Assembly (NCBI GenBank): GCA_013203145.1
Contig: JABMOV010000121.1
Location: forward strand, 1 to 57,330
Source: Fidelibacterota bacterium
GTDB lineage: Bacteria; Fidelibacterota; Marinisomatia; Marinisomatales; JABMOV01
Direction: 5' to 3'
DNA length: 57,330 nt
Shown here: piece by piece, positions 26,169 to 35,540 of the stretch
Layout: each line of letters begins with the position of its first letter
Position numbering within the stretch: the stretch's first letter is position 1
Notes under the pieces: generated by a model
Database searches by the model: none
Seen by the model: the letters and a program-made list of their open reading frames with translations, nothing else
Told to the model about the DNA's origin: nothing
Translations under genes and position numbers: made by a program

Positions 26169-26232
26169 AAGCAGCCAACAATTTTTGCGGAGTTCAGGAT
26201 ACACTTCGTATCCCAATCTTGTTAGCTGCTTT
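26168..26232. terminator. Compound hairpin downstream of the barrel-like gene
   Basis: Outer arms AAAGCAGCCAACAA (26168-26181) and TTGTTAGCTGCTTT (26219-26232) pair over 14 positions with one mismatch. Inside, GGATAC and GTATCC (26197-26202, 26208-26213) form a second stem with loop ACTTC. It starts on the stop codon; probably a terminator or end-processing structure. Confidence 0.55.
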
Positions 26233-26524
26233 GTAATAATTGACAATTATGTGCTCAAAAAGTAGTCAAAAAGTTTATTTGTTATTATCCCCTTAACGAC
26301 ATCTCTAATTAAGTATTAATTACACTTTATAGATAAACGCACAATTTTCTGCTAGAGGTTCACTTTCTGTTTAATATACTTTTCTAGATGAAATAAAAAG
26401 AACCTGAACTCACGAACCATAAAAAGCCTTTGTATGATATTTATTAGTTGATATATAGTTCACATACAAATAATTTGCATGTGAACTATACTTGATAATC
26501 TGGCGAACCAAGAATTGGAATTCA
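26233..26524. promoter_or_regulatory. Regulatory region ahead of the benzoate operon
   Basis: An AT-rich stretch without a gene. It holds a 17-base AT palindrome (TAATTAA, GTA, TTAATTA at 26306-26322) and the 37-base operator at 26454-26490. I could not assign a convincing -35/-10 pair; a TTGACA at 26240-26245 has no good -10 at 17 bases. Confidence 0.5.
26454..26490. promoter_or_regulatory. 37-bp palindromic operator, probably for the adjacent MarR regulator
   Basis: Two 18-base arms around a single central A. The half-site contains TAGTTCACATACAAAT, and the other arm is its reverse complement with one change. It ends 34 bases before the marR-like ATG, the usual place for a MarR autoregulatory site overlapping the promoter. 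Confidence 0.75.
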
Positions 26525-26968
26525 ATGACATCAATTGAGCAAAGTACTGGTTTTTTAGTCGTTCGAACGGCACGTAGCATGAAAAAAATGCTGGATGCTA
26601 AATTAGTTGAATATAAAATCACATCTTCTCAGCATACCGTCTTAAGTGCGCTAGCAAAAGATGATGGATTATCATTATCAGAAGTCGGTAATAATGTATT
26701 TCTTGATAAACCCGCAATTACAGGTTTAGCAGATCGTTTGGAACGAGATGGTCTTGTCAAACGTAAACGAACGTCCAATGATCGTCGAGTGATCACCTTA
26801 CATCTTACTACAAAAGGACACGAATTATTGTCTAACATCGACCAATTGGCACAAAAAGCAGATGAAGATTTAGTGAACGGTCTTTCAGCTGATGAGCTCA
26901 TGATATTCCGTCAAACTCTGGATCGTATTTGGTCTAACGCAATTGTGAGAAATTCAAATGAAGTTTGA
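26525..26968 (+). CDS. MarR family regulator, probable regulator of the benzoate operon
   Basis: 147 aa from ATG 26525 (a TTG at 26492 is open in frame but lies too close to the operator). The winged helix spans about 28-105: KITSSQHTVLSALAKDDGLSL, recognition region VGNNVFLDKPAITGLADRLERD, and wing KRKRTSNDRRVITLHLT. It overlaps bcrC by 11 bases, so regulator and reductase are on one mRNA. In Rhodopseudomonas palustris the MarR protein BadR controls the benzoyl-CoA reductase genes, so an analogous role sensing an aromatic CoA ester is likely here, though not proven by sequence. Confidence 0.88.
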   Translation: MTSIEQSTGFLVVRTARSMKKMLDAKLVEYKITSSQHTVLSALAKDDGLSLSEVGNNVFLDKPAITGLADRLERDGLVKRKRTSNDRRVITLHLTTKGHELLSNIDQLAQKADEDLVNGLSADELMIFRQTLDRIWSNAIVRNSNEV

Positions 26969-28127
26969 CAATTTTTCAGAAGCCATCCAACATGCACGTA
27001 CCCTATTTGAAGATATTTCTTTTTCTTATGCCAGCAATTGGAAAAAACAAAATTCAACCAGGCATATTATAGGATTTTTACCGATTTATATTCCCAGGGA
27101 GATCATTCACTCTGCTAATATGCTACCCGTCGGCATTTTTGGAGCTGGAGATCGAATCCCAGTCGTGCATGGTGATGCCTATTTCCAATCTTATATTTGT
27201 CACCTGCCTCGTACAGTCATTGAACTGGCCAAAAGTGGACATTTGAATGATTTCGATGGTTTCATTTTTCCGGCTATTTGTGATGTAATTCGCAATCTAT
27301 CTGGAATTTTTATGCTGGACAACAAACAAAAATTTATACGTTATCTTGATTACCCTCAAAATTTTGAAGGAAATGTCGGCGGAAAATTTTATCGTCAGGA
27401 ATTAAATAGATTAAGCACTGATTTAGAAAAATTGAATGGTAAAAAAGTAATCACAAATGAATTAAATCATTCCATCTCAATTTATAATGAACAACGACGA
27501 TTATTAAAACTTCTAGGTGATTTCCGTAGTGAATTTCCCCATAAGCTTTCCGCGGTAGATTATTATCTAATACAGCGCACAGCACACACAATGTGCGTAG
27601 AAGATTTTAATCCTTATCTAGAAAATATATTTTTACTGCTCGACAAACTGGACGTTGAACCAGAAGATAAAATTCGTGTCATTATCTCAGGATCGTTTTG
27701 CGAACAACCTCCCATCGGTTTGATTAAAACAATCGAAAATGCTGGATGCTATATCGTGGAAGATGATCTACAGCTAAATTTAAATTGGATCACCAAAGAA
27801 ATTCCTACGGATACCGATGACCCCATAGGTGCGCTGGTTGACGCTTATATTAATCACAGTATTTTTTCTTCTACGGTTTATGAAGGTGATAAGCCAAAAG
27901 GAGATCAATTGGCAGAACAAGTCAAGGATCGCAAAGCTGATGGAGTGGTGTTTTGTGCTCCCAGTTTCTGCGACCCTGCATTGTTGGATCGCCCGCAATT
28001 AGAAAAGGCAATGGATAAACATCATATCAGACATTTCAGTTTCCAATATCATGAAAATCTTGGGCAATTTCACGTGATCAAAGAACAAGCTGGAACGTTT
28101 GCCGACACCATAAAGCTGTGGGAGTAA
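26958..28127 (+). CDS. bcrC: Benzoyl-CoA reductase, subunit C
   Basis: 389 aa member of the 2-hydroxyacyl-CoA dehydratase D family. BcrB and BcrC form the catalytic dimer of class I reductase, reducing benzoyl-CoA to cyclohexa-1,5-diene-1-carbonyl-CoA. Features: NMLPVGIFGAGDRIP, three family cysteines in YICHLPR, FPAICDVIRNLSG and FCAPSFCDPALLDRP, which hold the [4Fe-4S] cluster. The order C-B-A-D is the same as in Thauera aromatica. Coupling: overlaps the MarR gene, and bcrB starts one base after its stop. Length matches the family (about 380). Confidence 0.93.
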   Translation: MKFDNFSEAIQHARTLFEDISFSYASNWKKQNSTRHIIGFLPIYIPREIIHSANMLPVGIFGAGDRIPVVHGDAYFQSYICHLPRTVIELAKSGHLNDFDGFIFPAICDVIRNLSGIFMLDNKQKFIRYLDYPQNFEGNVGGKFYRQELNRLSTDLEKLNGKKVITNELNHSISIYNEQRRLLKLLGDFRSEFPHKLSAVDYYLIQRTAHTMCVEDFNPYLENIFLLLDKLDVEPEDKIRVIISGSFCEQPPIGLIKTIENAGCYIVEDDLQLNLNWITKEIPTDTDDPIGALVDAYINHSIFSSTVYEGDKPKGDQLAEQVKDRKADGVVFCAPSFCDPALLDRPQLEKAMDKHHIRHFSFQYHENLGQFHVIKEQAGTFADTIKLWE

Positions 28128-28128
28128 A

Positions 28129-29409
28129 ATGACGATTCAAAAAGAAAATAGCATGCTTCAGCAAAAACAGATGCTGGCTGATCATTTTATTGAACTGACG
28201 CAAGTTCAAGAGACCGGTAAAAAAGTTGTTTATACATTTGTACCCGGCAATTTAACTGAACTGATTTATGCGTTTGATATGCTACCTGTTTACCCTGAAA
28301 TCAATGCTCTTCAATCTGGAATGCGAAAACAATCTGGGGATTATATACGCGAAGCTGAAGAATATGGTTTTTCTGAGGACGTTTGTTCTTACGTAAAATG
28401 CGATGTCGGTATGATGCTCCAGGGAAATATTGGACCAACCGGTCAAAAACTTCCTCCACCGGACTTGCTTCTGCTGAGCTATACTGGTTGTTTTGTATTT
28501 ATGAAATGGTTCGAAAATCTGAAATATTTATATCCCGATGCGGAAATTGCCATGCTTCATATTCCATATCAGGAATCTGGCCGCATCGAACCCAATGCCA
28601 TGCAATATATCAAGGATCAACTCACGACGGAAGTTATTCCGAAATTCGAGCGTGTAAGCGGCAAAAAATTTGATCCCGATAAGTTGGCATCCAAAATGAT
28701 GTTATCTGCACAAGCAGAAGATTTACTGGTCAAAGTATTTGATTCAGCACAGAATAAACCGTCGCCCATTGATGCCTATTTTGGCGGCGTTTATTACATT
28801 GGTCCAATATTTACGGCATTTCGTGGAAGCCAAGCTTGTGTCGATTATTATCAAGAGCTGCATAAGGAAGTGGAATACCGTGTTGCCAATGGATTAGGTC
28901 CAATAACGCCAGATGGCACACTGAAGGAAGAAAAATTTCGCCTTGTAGTAGAAGGCCCACCTAACTGGACCCATTTCCGGAATTTTTGGAAGATATTTTA
29001 TGATATGGGTGCTGTTTTTGTTGCTTCTTCCTACACGAAAGTTGGCGGTCTTTATGACGAAGGCTTCCGACATAGCCCAGAAGATGCCTTGGGAAGTTTA
29101 GCAGAGTATTGCCTCGGTTGTTACACAAACCGTAATCTACCGCAACGTGTTGATATGTTGGATAATTGGATCACAAAATATCAAGCCAATGGTTTTTTGG
29201 TAAACTCTATTAAAAGTTGTAATTCGTTTTCCGCTGGGCAATTAGTCATCATGCGTGAATTGGAGCGACGACTCGAAATACCAGTTGGATTTATCGAAAC
29301 CGATTTGGTAGATCCACGCTATTACTCCTTTTCAAATATTAAAAATCGTTTAGATTCATTTTTTCAGATGCTTGAGCAACGAACCCTTTATACAGGGATC
29401 ACATCATGA
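28129..29409 (+). CDS. bcrB: Benzoyl-CoA reductase, subunit B
   Basis: 426 aa, second catalytic subunit. Cluster cysteines appear in DVCSYVKCDVG (about 85), LSYTGCFVFMKWF (about 121) and SIKSCNSFSAGQ (about 364). The family segments FAFDMLPVYPEIN-like (FDMLPVYPEIN, about 49) and FRGSQACVDYYQEL are clear. It binds the substrate together with BcrC and accepts electrons from BcrA/D. Its stop overlaps the bcrA ATG (ATGA), so stoichiometric translation is likely. Confidence 0.94.
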   Translation: MTIQKENSMLQQKQMLADHFIELTQVQETGKKVVYTFVPGNLTELIYAFDMLPVYPEINALQSGMRKQSGDYIREAEEYGFSEDVCSYVKCDVGMMLQGNIGPTGQKLPPPDLLLLSYTGCFVFMKWFENLKYLYPDAEIAMLHIPYQESGRIEPNAMQYIKDQLTTEVIPKFERVSGKKFDPDKLASKMMLSAQAEDLLVKVFDSAQNKPSPIDAYFGGVYYIGPIFTAFRGSQACVDYYQELHKEVEYRVANGLGPITPDGTLKEEKFRLVVEGPPNWTHFRNFWKIFYDMGAVFVASSYTKVGGLYDEGFRHSPEDALGSLAEYCLGCYTNRNLPQRVDMLDNWITKYQANGFLVNSIKSCNSFSAGQLVIMRELERRLEIPVGFIETDLVDPRYYSFSNIKNRLDSFFQMLEQRTLYTGITS

Positions 29410-30701
29410 AGGTCTATCTGGGAATTGACTTAGGCTCAACGACGTCAAAAGCGGTAATTATTGACGAGCATAATCGCATCATTGGGCGCGGAATAACCAA
29501 TACACGCTCTAACTACAAAATCGCCGCCGATATCGCCCGCATGGAAGCTGAATTCAATTCGCGTCTAATGATAGTTTACCAAAGACTGAAAATTGATTTC
29601 CCGGAAGAAATTGAATGGCAAAATGTGCTTCCAATATTAGAAAATAGATTCCAATATTTACAGTTTAAAACCCGGTTTGATCATTTGTCAGAAACCATGA
29701 TTACTCAGGTAAACCAACTTGAAAACAAAGATCAGTGTAAAAAAATACTCAATTTATTAACGACGATCTTTTATGACATCGAAGAATCAATCAAACAGAA
29801 ATTTTTCACTGGAAAAACATCTGGGACTTCTGAATTTTTCCGAGATCTTTTTAGTGTTGCCTATTTGCATGCCATCGAGGATTTTGACAAAACAATATTT
29901 GACTTGATGACGGCCATCTATGATCGCTCCATCACACCGGTGGAAAATCAAATAATCGATTTCAATTTTGAAGAACTTACCATACGTGCTTTAGACCTAC
30001 TACCGGATGAAATGCAGACCTACCATTCCCGTATTCTACCATATTTGGAAGAGGTTTCAAATATTGATTTAGCACCGGAAGATTATATTGGTACAGGCTA
30101 CGGACGCCAATTACTCCCATTCGAGAAAAAACACATTAAATCAGAAATCCTATGTCACGCATTTGGTGCTCATGCATATTTTCCTAAAACACGAACTGTT
30201 CTGGATATCGGTGGCCAAGATACAAAAGCAATTCAGGTAGACAGTCAGGGATTTGTTACCAGTTTCCAAATGAATGATCGTTGTGCCGCCGGGTGTGGTC
30301 GATACCTTGGATATATCGCAGATGAAATGAATATCAGTGTCAGCGAATTAGGTCCCATCGCCATGGAGGCTGATTATGAAACGAATATTTGTAGTACTTG
30401 TACCGTGTTTGCAGGAGCGGAGTTGCGAGAACAACTAAATTTAGGCGAACGTAAAGAGAATATTCTGGCTGGCCTTCATAAGGCCATTGTTCAGCGTGCA
30501 TTCGCCTTGCTGGCTCGTTCTGGCGGTGTTCGGGATGAATTTACTTTCACTGGTGGCGTTGCGAGAAATCCTGCGGTTGTAAAATATGTAACACAGATGG
30601 TTACAGAAAATTATGGTAAAATTAAAATCAATTCTCACCCGGATTCAATTTTCACAGGAGCTCTGGGAGCTGCTTTGTTCAGCGCGACGCGGAAAATTTG
30701 A
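29406..30701 (+). CDS. bcrA: Benzoyl-CoA reductase ATPase subunit A
   Basis: 431 aa ASKHA-fold electron activase. YLGIDLGSTTSKAVIID (phosphate 1), VLDIGGQDTKAIQVD, MNDRCAAGCGRYL and CSTCTVFAGAEL carry the fold and the Cys ligands of the [4Fe-4S] cluster bridging A and D, and FTGGVARNPAVV is the adenosine motif. The extra stretch of about 170 residues after the first motif (roughly 38-205) is typical of BcrA/BzdQ-type subunits and absent from HgdC. With BcrD it couples ATP hydrolysis to low-potential electron transfer from ferredoxin. Confidence 0.94.
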   Translation: MKVYLGIDLGSTTSKAVIIDEHNRIIGRGITNTRSNYKIAADIARMEAEFNSRLMIVYQRLKIDFPEEIEWQNVLPILENRFQYLQFKTRFDHLSETMITQVNQLENKDQCKKILNLLTTIFYDIEESIKQKFFTGKTSGTSEFFRDLFSVAYLHAIEDFDKTIFDLMTAIYDRSITPVENQIIDFNFEELTIRALDLLPDEMQTYHSRILPYLEEVSNIDLAPEDYIGTGYGRQLLPFEKKHIKSEILCHAFGAHAYFPKTRTVLDIGGQDTKAIQVDSQGFVTSFQMNDRCAAGCGRYLGYIADEMNISVSELGPIAMEADYETNICSTCTVFAGAELREQLNLGERKENILAGLHKAIVQRAFALLARSGGVRDEFTFTGGVARNPAVVKYVTQMVTENYGKIKINSHPDSIFTGALGAALFSATRKI

Positions 30702-30789
30702 AATTATTGGAGTATGCAAAACAAATGAATAAATGGCTTAATGAATCATCTAAATTTTTGTTTTCAGTAAACATGGTATCGCTATAACC

Positions 30790-31632
30790 ATGAAAATGGT
30801 TAAAAATAATTGTAATTATACTCTTGGCATTGATGTGGGAAGTAGCTACATCAAAATTGCTCTGGTTGATTACAAAGCCGATCCTGCAATAATTGAACTT
30901 GTTAATGAGAAAATTCGCAAGCGAAATCCTTCTCTTTTGATCGAGAAAATAATTGACAATATTCTAAAAAAACATAATCTTGTATATGAAGATTTAATCT
31001 ATGTTGCCTCAACTGGTGAGGGTGAACTTGTCGAACGTAAACGCGGACATTTTTATAGCATGACAACCCACGCCCGCGGTACATATCACTATCATCCTGA
31101 TGCCAAAACAGTTGTAGATATGGGTGCGCTTTTTTGTCGAGTCATGTCTTTGGAATCAACGGGGCAGGTAAAAAACTATGCCATGACGGGACAATGTGCT
31201 TCAGGTTCGGGTCAATTTCTGGAAAATATCACACGGTATTTAGGTGTTACTATCGATGAAGTAGGACCGTTATCGCTTCAATCTACTGATCCCGTTAGAA
31301 CCAGTGGAATTTGTGCAGTATTGGCGGAGACAGATGTAATCAATATGGTTTCACAAGGGCTTCAAACTCAGGATATCATCAAAGGTATCCATCAGTCCAT
31401 TGCCCGACGAATTATTAAACTATTGAGCAAGATTAAAGCCGAATCTCCTGTTGTATTAACAGGCGGAATGGCCATGGATGTAGGACTGGTGGCGACTATT
31501 CAAGAATTGAATGATGAAAAAAATAAAGGTCTGGAAATTTTTGCTGTTAAAAATTGTTATGCAGCTGGAGCAATTGGTGCGGCGCTATGGGGCGGATTCA
31601 GACATTTTAAATTATTGGAAACTCAAACCTGA
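30790..31632 (+). CDS. bcrD: Benzoyl-CoA reductase ATPase subunit D
   Basis: 280 aa ASKHA protein without the BcrA insert. TLGIDVGSSYIKIALVDY near the N-terminus, DMGALFCRVMSLES, MTGQCASGSGQFLENI with a cluster Cys, GICAVLAETDVINM with the other, and VLTGGMAMDVGLV. It pairs with BcrA around one shared [4Fe-4S] cluster. The 88-base gap before it is the largest within the bcr set and holds nothing I recognise. The CoA ligase gene starts 2 bases after its stop. Confidence 0.93.
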   Translation: MKMVKNNCNYTLGIDVGSSYIKIALVDYKADPAIIELVNEKIRKRNPSLLIEKIIDNILKKHNLVYEDLIYVASTGEGELVERKRGHFYSMTTHARGTYHYHPDAKTVVDMGALFCRVMSLESTGQVKNYAMTGQCASGSGQFLENITRYLGVTIDEVGPLSLQSTDPVRTSGICAVLAETDVINMVSQGLQTQDIIKGIHQSIARRIIKLLSKIKAESPVVLTGGMAMDVGLVATIQELNDEKNKGLEIFAVKNCYAAGAIGAALWGGFRHFKLLETQT

Positions 31633-31634
31633 TA

Positions 31635-33350
31635 ATGTCTAAAATTCTTGGAACTGAGCTGCTCCTTCCGGATTATCCAAAAAATCTTGCTACAATGTTG
31701 GATTCCAATACCCGGTTGTATGGCAATCATCCAATTTATCAAGAAGTCCAAAACGATCGGTACGATCCATTATCCTGGAATCAATTCAAATACGATATAT
31801 CTGCAATACAACAAAACCTGAAAAACCGAGGACTTTCCAAGGGAAATCGCGTAGCGATTTTATCACCCAATCGCAAAGAAATGCTGGAGATTGAGTTAGC
31901 TATAATGTCCATGGGTGCAATTGCCGTCCCCATTTTCGCCGGTTACACAGCCAACTGGGCTGATACACTGGTGAAATTCTGTGATCCTCAATTTGTTGTA
32001 GTCGCCGATTCGAAACAATTGGCAAAAATCTCATCCCCAGAGTCCTATGGGGCAATTATTCATTTTGAACCCATTGAACAAACAAAGCGTAATAATTATA
32101 TTCATTATTCAGAATTACTCTCTTCAGCAAATGATTCAAATGAAATTCAAGGTGCAACTATTCCCCATGATACTGTATGTCTGATGATGTTTACTTCTGG
32201 TACGATGGGAAAACCAAAATGTGTTCAATTGACCCATGGAAACATTCTTTCTCAGCAAGCTGCCATGCGAACTTTGTGGAAATTGAGTCATCAAGATCGA
32301 TTTCTTTCCTATCTTCCATGGCATCATAGCTTTGGAGGTATTTTTGAAAAATATGCTGCCATTACCAATGGTGCTGTACTTTCTCTTGAGCATGGATACG
32401 GAAAACATGTTAACATCATTTTGGAAAACTGGAAAAAAGTACGTCCAACCGTGTTTTTCAGTGTTCCTCGCATTTATCAGGAAATAGCCTCTCTCATACA
32501 ACAAGACCGAGAAATTGAAAAGTTGATTTTCCATGATGAATTGCGTTTTATCTTCACGGCCGCCGCACCGTTACCACAAAATATTTCAGATATATTTCTC
32601 GAACACAACATTCCAGTTATTGAAGGATGGGGTTTGACAGAAACTGCTCCATGTTGTACAGTGACCGACCCCAAGGTTTTACGAAATTCAGGGGTAGTTG
32701 GAAAACCAATTCCAGGTGTCACACTAAAACTTGCAGACGATGGTGAAATTCTGGTAAAGGGTCCTAATGTGATGCGAGGATATTTTAAAAATCCTGAAAC
32801 AACAAAAAAAGTTCTTTCAAAAGATGGCTGGTTTTCCACAGGCGATGTAGGCGAATATACTCCAGCTGGTCTCCGGCTGATTTCACGGAAAGATAGGATT
32901 TTTAAACTGAGTAATGCCAAAAAGGTCGTACCAACTAAAATTGAAAATTTGGTAGTAAAAGATTGTGCCTATCTAGCCCATGCTTATGTTACGGGGAAAA
33001 ATCATGATTATCCTGTGGCACTACTATTTCCCAATAAAAGTATATTTTCAAAAGCACTTGAAGAATCAAAACAAAAAATAGGTTGCGATTGTCCCAACTC
33101 GATTGGAGATTTGGCAAATTGTTTGAAAAGATGTTTGAAAAAATCCAACGATTTGATGGATTTTAAATATTACCGGATTAAATCAGCAATGCTCATTGAT
33201 TATGAACTCAGTATTGAAAAAGAAGAATTAACACCTTCTATGAAACTTGCACCCAATGTGGTGGGGGACGTCTTTGAGGCAAATATTGAACATCTATATG
33301 ATGATAAAAAACCACTACCAGAAAAAGTGTACGTAATTCATCTGGGATGA
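31635..33350 (+). CDS. AMP-forming acyl-CoA (aryl-CoA) ligase
   Basis: 571 aa. ANL-superfamily adenylating enzyme that makes an acyl-AMP and then the CoA thioester. P-loop-like LMMFTSGTMGKPK (about 177-190), aromatic motif GWGLTETAPC (about 332), the hinge Asp region STGDVGEYTPAGLRLISRKD (about 394), and a C-terminal ELTPSMKLAPN lysine motif. The sequence resembles long-chain acyl-CoA synthetases more than BadA-type benzoate-CoA ligases. By position between bcrD and had it most likely activates benzoate or a related acid, but substrate choice cannot be read here. Confidence 0.82.
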   Translation: MSKILGTELLLPDYPKNLATMLDSNTRLYGNHPIYQEVQNDRYDPLSWNQFKYDISAIQQNLKNRGLSKGNRVAILSPNRKEMLEIELAIMSMGAIAVPIFAGYTANWADTLVKFCDPQFVVVADSKQLAKISSPESYGAIIHFEPIEQTKRNNYIHYSELLSSANDSNEIQGATIPHDTVCLMMFTSGTMGKPKCVQLTHGNILSQQAAMRTLWKLSHQDRFLSYLPWHHSFGGIFEKYAAITNGAVLSLEHGYGKHVNIILENWKKVRPTVFFSVPRIYQEIASLIQQDREIEKLIFHDELRFIFTAAAPLPQNISDIFLEHNIPVIEGWGLTETAPCCTVTDPKVLRNSGVVGKPIPGVTLKLADDGEILVKGPNVMRGYFKNPETTKKVLSKDGWFSTGDVGEYTPAGLRLISRKDRIFKLSNAKKVVPTKIENLVVKDCAYLAHAYVTGKNHDYPVALLFPNKSIFSKALEESKQKIGCDCPNSIGDLANCLKRCLKKSNDLMDFKYYRIKSAMLIDYELSIEKEELTPSMKLAPNVVGDVFEANIEHLYDDKKPLPEKVYVIHLG

Positions 33351-34564
33351 ACATGCCACAATTAGAATCACAGATAAAACTTAAATCCCTACTCAAAAAT
33401 TATTTTTCAAACCTGAATGGTCCCATAGCTTGGTGTACCAGCGCAGGACCCGCAGAAATCTTACGTGCATTGGGATTTCAGGTTTATTTTCCTGAAAACC
33501 ATGGTGCACTTTTAGGAGCCAGTCGTACAGCTCAGCGCTATATTCCCAAAGCTCATCAGTTTGGTTATCACAGTGATGTTTGTTCGTATTTAACCGCAGA
33601 TATTGGCGCCTGGCTAATGGGTGAGACACCACTGACAAAAGCGTATGGACTCCCGGCTATACCTAAACCAGATTTAATAGTATTTAATACAAATCAATGT
33701 CGTGAAGTCGCAGATTGGTTTAGTTATTTTGGACGTGAATTTGACTGTCCCGTTTTGGGTGTGTATCCGCCTCGCCATTTGGAAAAAGTGACTAAAGCGG
33801 ATATTGAACATGTGAGTCAACAATTTCAAAACCTAATTGATCTTGGCGAAAAAATCATTGGAAAAACAATGGATATGGATCAATTAAAGCATGTTTTAGA
33901 TCTCAGTAAAACCGGGACACAATTGTGGCAAAACGTTTTGGAAACTGCCCGACAACATCCTGCTCCGCTTACTTTTTTTGATAGTTGTATCCTCATGGCA
34001 CCCATTGTCATTCTGCGTGGTACCAGTGAATGTGTTGATTTCTACAATCAATTATTAGTCGAATTGAAGAGCCGACTAAAAACCGGATTTGCAGCAGTAC
34101 CAAATGAAAAAGTGCGTATTTATTGGGAAGGTATGCCTATTTGGGGTCGATTACGTTCATTAAGCGATCTATTCGCAGAAAATGGCGCAGCGGTTGTATC
34201 ATCTACTTATTGCAATAGTTGGATTTTTGATGATTTTAATTCCCGGAATCCAATTGATTCCATGGCATCCGCGTATACCAAAATATTTATTAATCGTGGG
34301 GAAAATGCGAAATTAGCATTGGTTAAAAAACAACTTACTGATTTCGCAGTAGACGGTGTCATTTTCCATGATTCGAAAACGTGTTTCAATAATACAAATA
34401 GTCGTTTTGGTCTCCCACAGCGTGTGCGCGATGAGATGGGAATTGATACCCTTGCAATTGATGGTGATCTTAATGATCTACGCTTCTTTTCAGATGGGCA
34501 ATCAAAAACAAAAATTGAGACATTTATTGAGCAGTTGAAGGAAAAAAAACCATTATTACTTTAA
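33347..34564 (+). CDS. Orphan HgdB/BcrB-like 2-hydroxyacyl-CoA dehydratase-family protein
   Basis: 405 aa, ATGA-coupled to the ligase. It belongs to the HgdB/BcrB/DCCP superfamily: PIAWCTSAGPAEILRALGF at the N-terminus, GYHSDVCSYLTADIG (about 76-90), FNTNQCREVADWF (about 115), a central LRGTSECVDFYNQLL, and HDSKTCFNNTNSRFG near residue 349. Eight cysteines are present, enough for one cubane or for a double-cubane. There is no second dehydratase subunit next to it; instead it is followed by a PanE-like reductase and its own ASKHA activator (35541). It could be a homodimeric double-cubane-type reductase, a second ring reductase, or a 2-hydroxyacyl-CoA dehydratase whose partner is elsewhere. Confidence 0.8.
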   Translation: MNMPQLESQIKLKSLLKNYFSNLNGPIAWCTSAGPAEILRALGFQVYFPENHGALLGASRTAQRYIPKAHQFGYHSDVCSYLTADIGAWLMGETPLTKAYGLPAIPKPDLIVFNTNQCREVADWFSYFGREFDCPVLGVYPPRHLEKVTKADIEHVSQQFQNLIDLGEKIIGKTMDMDQLKHVLDLSKTGTQLWQNVLETARQHPAPLTFFDSCILMAPIVILRGTSECVDFYNQLLVELKSRLKTGFAAVPNEKVRIYWEGMPIWGRLRSLSDLFAENGAAVVSSTYCNSWIFDDFNSRNPIDSMASAYTKIFINRGENAKLALVKKQLTDFAVDGVIFHDSKTCFNNTNSRFGLPQRVRDEMGIDTLAIDGDLNDLRFFSDGQSKTKIETFIEQLKEKKPLLL

Positions 34565-34586
34565 TATAAAATTTAGGAGGCTTCGA

Positions 34587-35534
34587 GTGGTAGAAAATAA
34601 GATCGACCAACTTTGTATCGGGATAATAGGAATGGGTCCCGTGGGGAGTACGTTGGCAGTCCATCTAATTGAAGCCGGGGCTGACGTAAAATGTTGTGAT
34701 ATTGATCCGCAAAAAGTGGATAAAATGAAGAAATCAGGAATCCATTTAAAACATGCTATAACCAAGTCTATAGAACATGCGGAAGTTTGCTATTCAATAC
34801 AGGAATTAGCAATGTATGACATTGATATTGTGATAATTGCCACGAAAGCCCCCAGTCTGACACACGTGGTTAATCATCTGAAAGAAATAGATGATAGTAA
34901 ATTTTTTATATTGTGTGCTCAAAATGGTATCGATAATGAAACAATACCCTCAAGTGTATTTGGCGAAGAACGTGTATTGCGGATGGTAATTAATTATGCC
35001 GGAAATATGAGTAATAAAAATACAGCCCACGTAAGCTTTTTTAATCCGCCTAACTATATAGCAGCCTTATTACCCCTTGGTGAAGATATGGCTAAACAAC
35101 TATGTGCGTTATTCAACTTAAGTGGTCTAGAGTCTGAAATCCCTGAAGACATTCAAGACTATGTTTGGGAAAAGGCTATTCTAAATGCTGCGTTAAGTGC
35201 GATTTGTTCCATTACCAGACGAACGATGAAAGACGTTATGGATTTCCCCCAAACACTGGAATTGGTTGAAGCAATTATCGACGAGTCTGTGCGCGTCGCT
35301 GAGATGGAAAGTATCGATTTGGGTAAGAAGTTTAGGCGATTTTGTATCCGTTATCTTAAAAATGCTGGTCATCATCGTCCTTCCATGCTAACGGATCTGG
35401 AAAACGGTCGACGGACTGAAATCGATTGGCTTAATGGAAAAATCGTCGATTATGGGAAAAAGCATTATTTGCCAACACCCTTAAATCAATCGGTAACTGC
35501 ATTGGTTCATATGTTGGAATATTCGCCGGAATAA
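34587..35534 (+). CDS. Ketopantoate-reductase-family (PanE/ApbA) oxidoreductase
   Basis: 315 aa from GTG 34587 behind the good site TAGGAGG. GIIGMGPVGSTLAVHLIEAG is the NADPH motif; the catalytic Lys is in VWEKAILNAALSAICS (about 193), and the C-terminal motif DLENGRRTEIDWLNG carries the Glu of the family. PanE makes pantoate, but this family also includes D-2-hydroxyacid (e.g. D-mandelate) dehydrogenases. Lying between an HgdB-like protein and its activator, a 2-oxoacid to (R)-2-hydroxyacid reduction feeding a dehydratase is a sensible alternative. Confidence 0.8.
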   Translation: MVENKIDQLCIGIIGMGPVGSTLAVHLIEAGADVKCCDIDPQKVDKMKKSGIHLKHAITKSIEHAEVCYSIQELAMYDIDIVIIATKAPSLTHVVNHLKEIDDSKFFILCAQNGIDNETIPSSVFGEERVLRMVINYAGNMSNKNTAHVSFFNPPNYIAALLPLGEDMAKQLCALFNLSGLESEIPEDIQDYVWEKAILNAALSAICSITRRTMKDVMDFPQTLELVEAIIDESVRVAEMESIDLGKKFRRFCIRYLKNAGHHRPSMLTDLENGRRTEIDWLNGKIVDYGKKHYLPTPLNQSVTALVHMLEYSPE

Positions 35535-35540
35535 ATTCTT

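Noticed and set aside
32136..32920. Minus-strand open frames inside the CoA ligase
   Set aside because: They lie wholly within a conserved ANL enzyme on the other strand.
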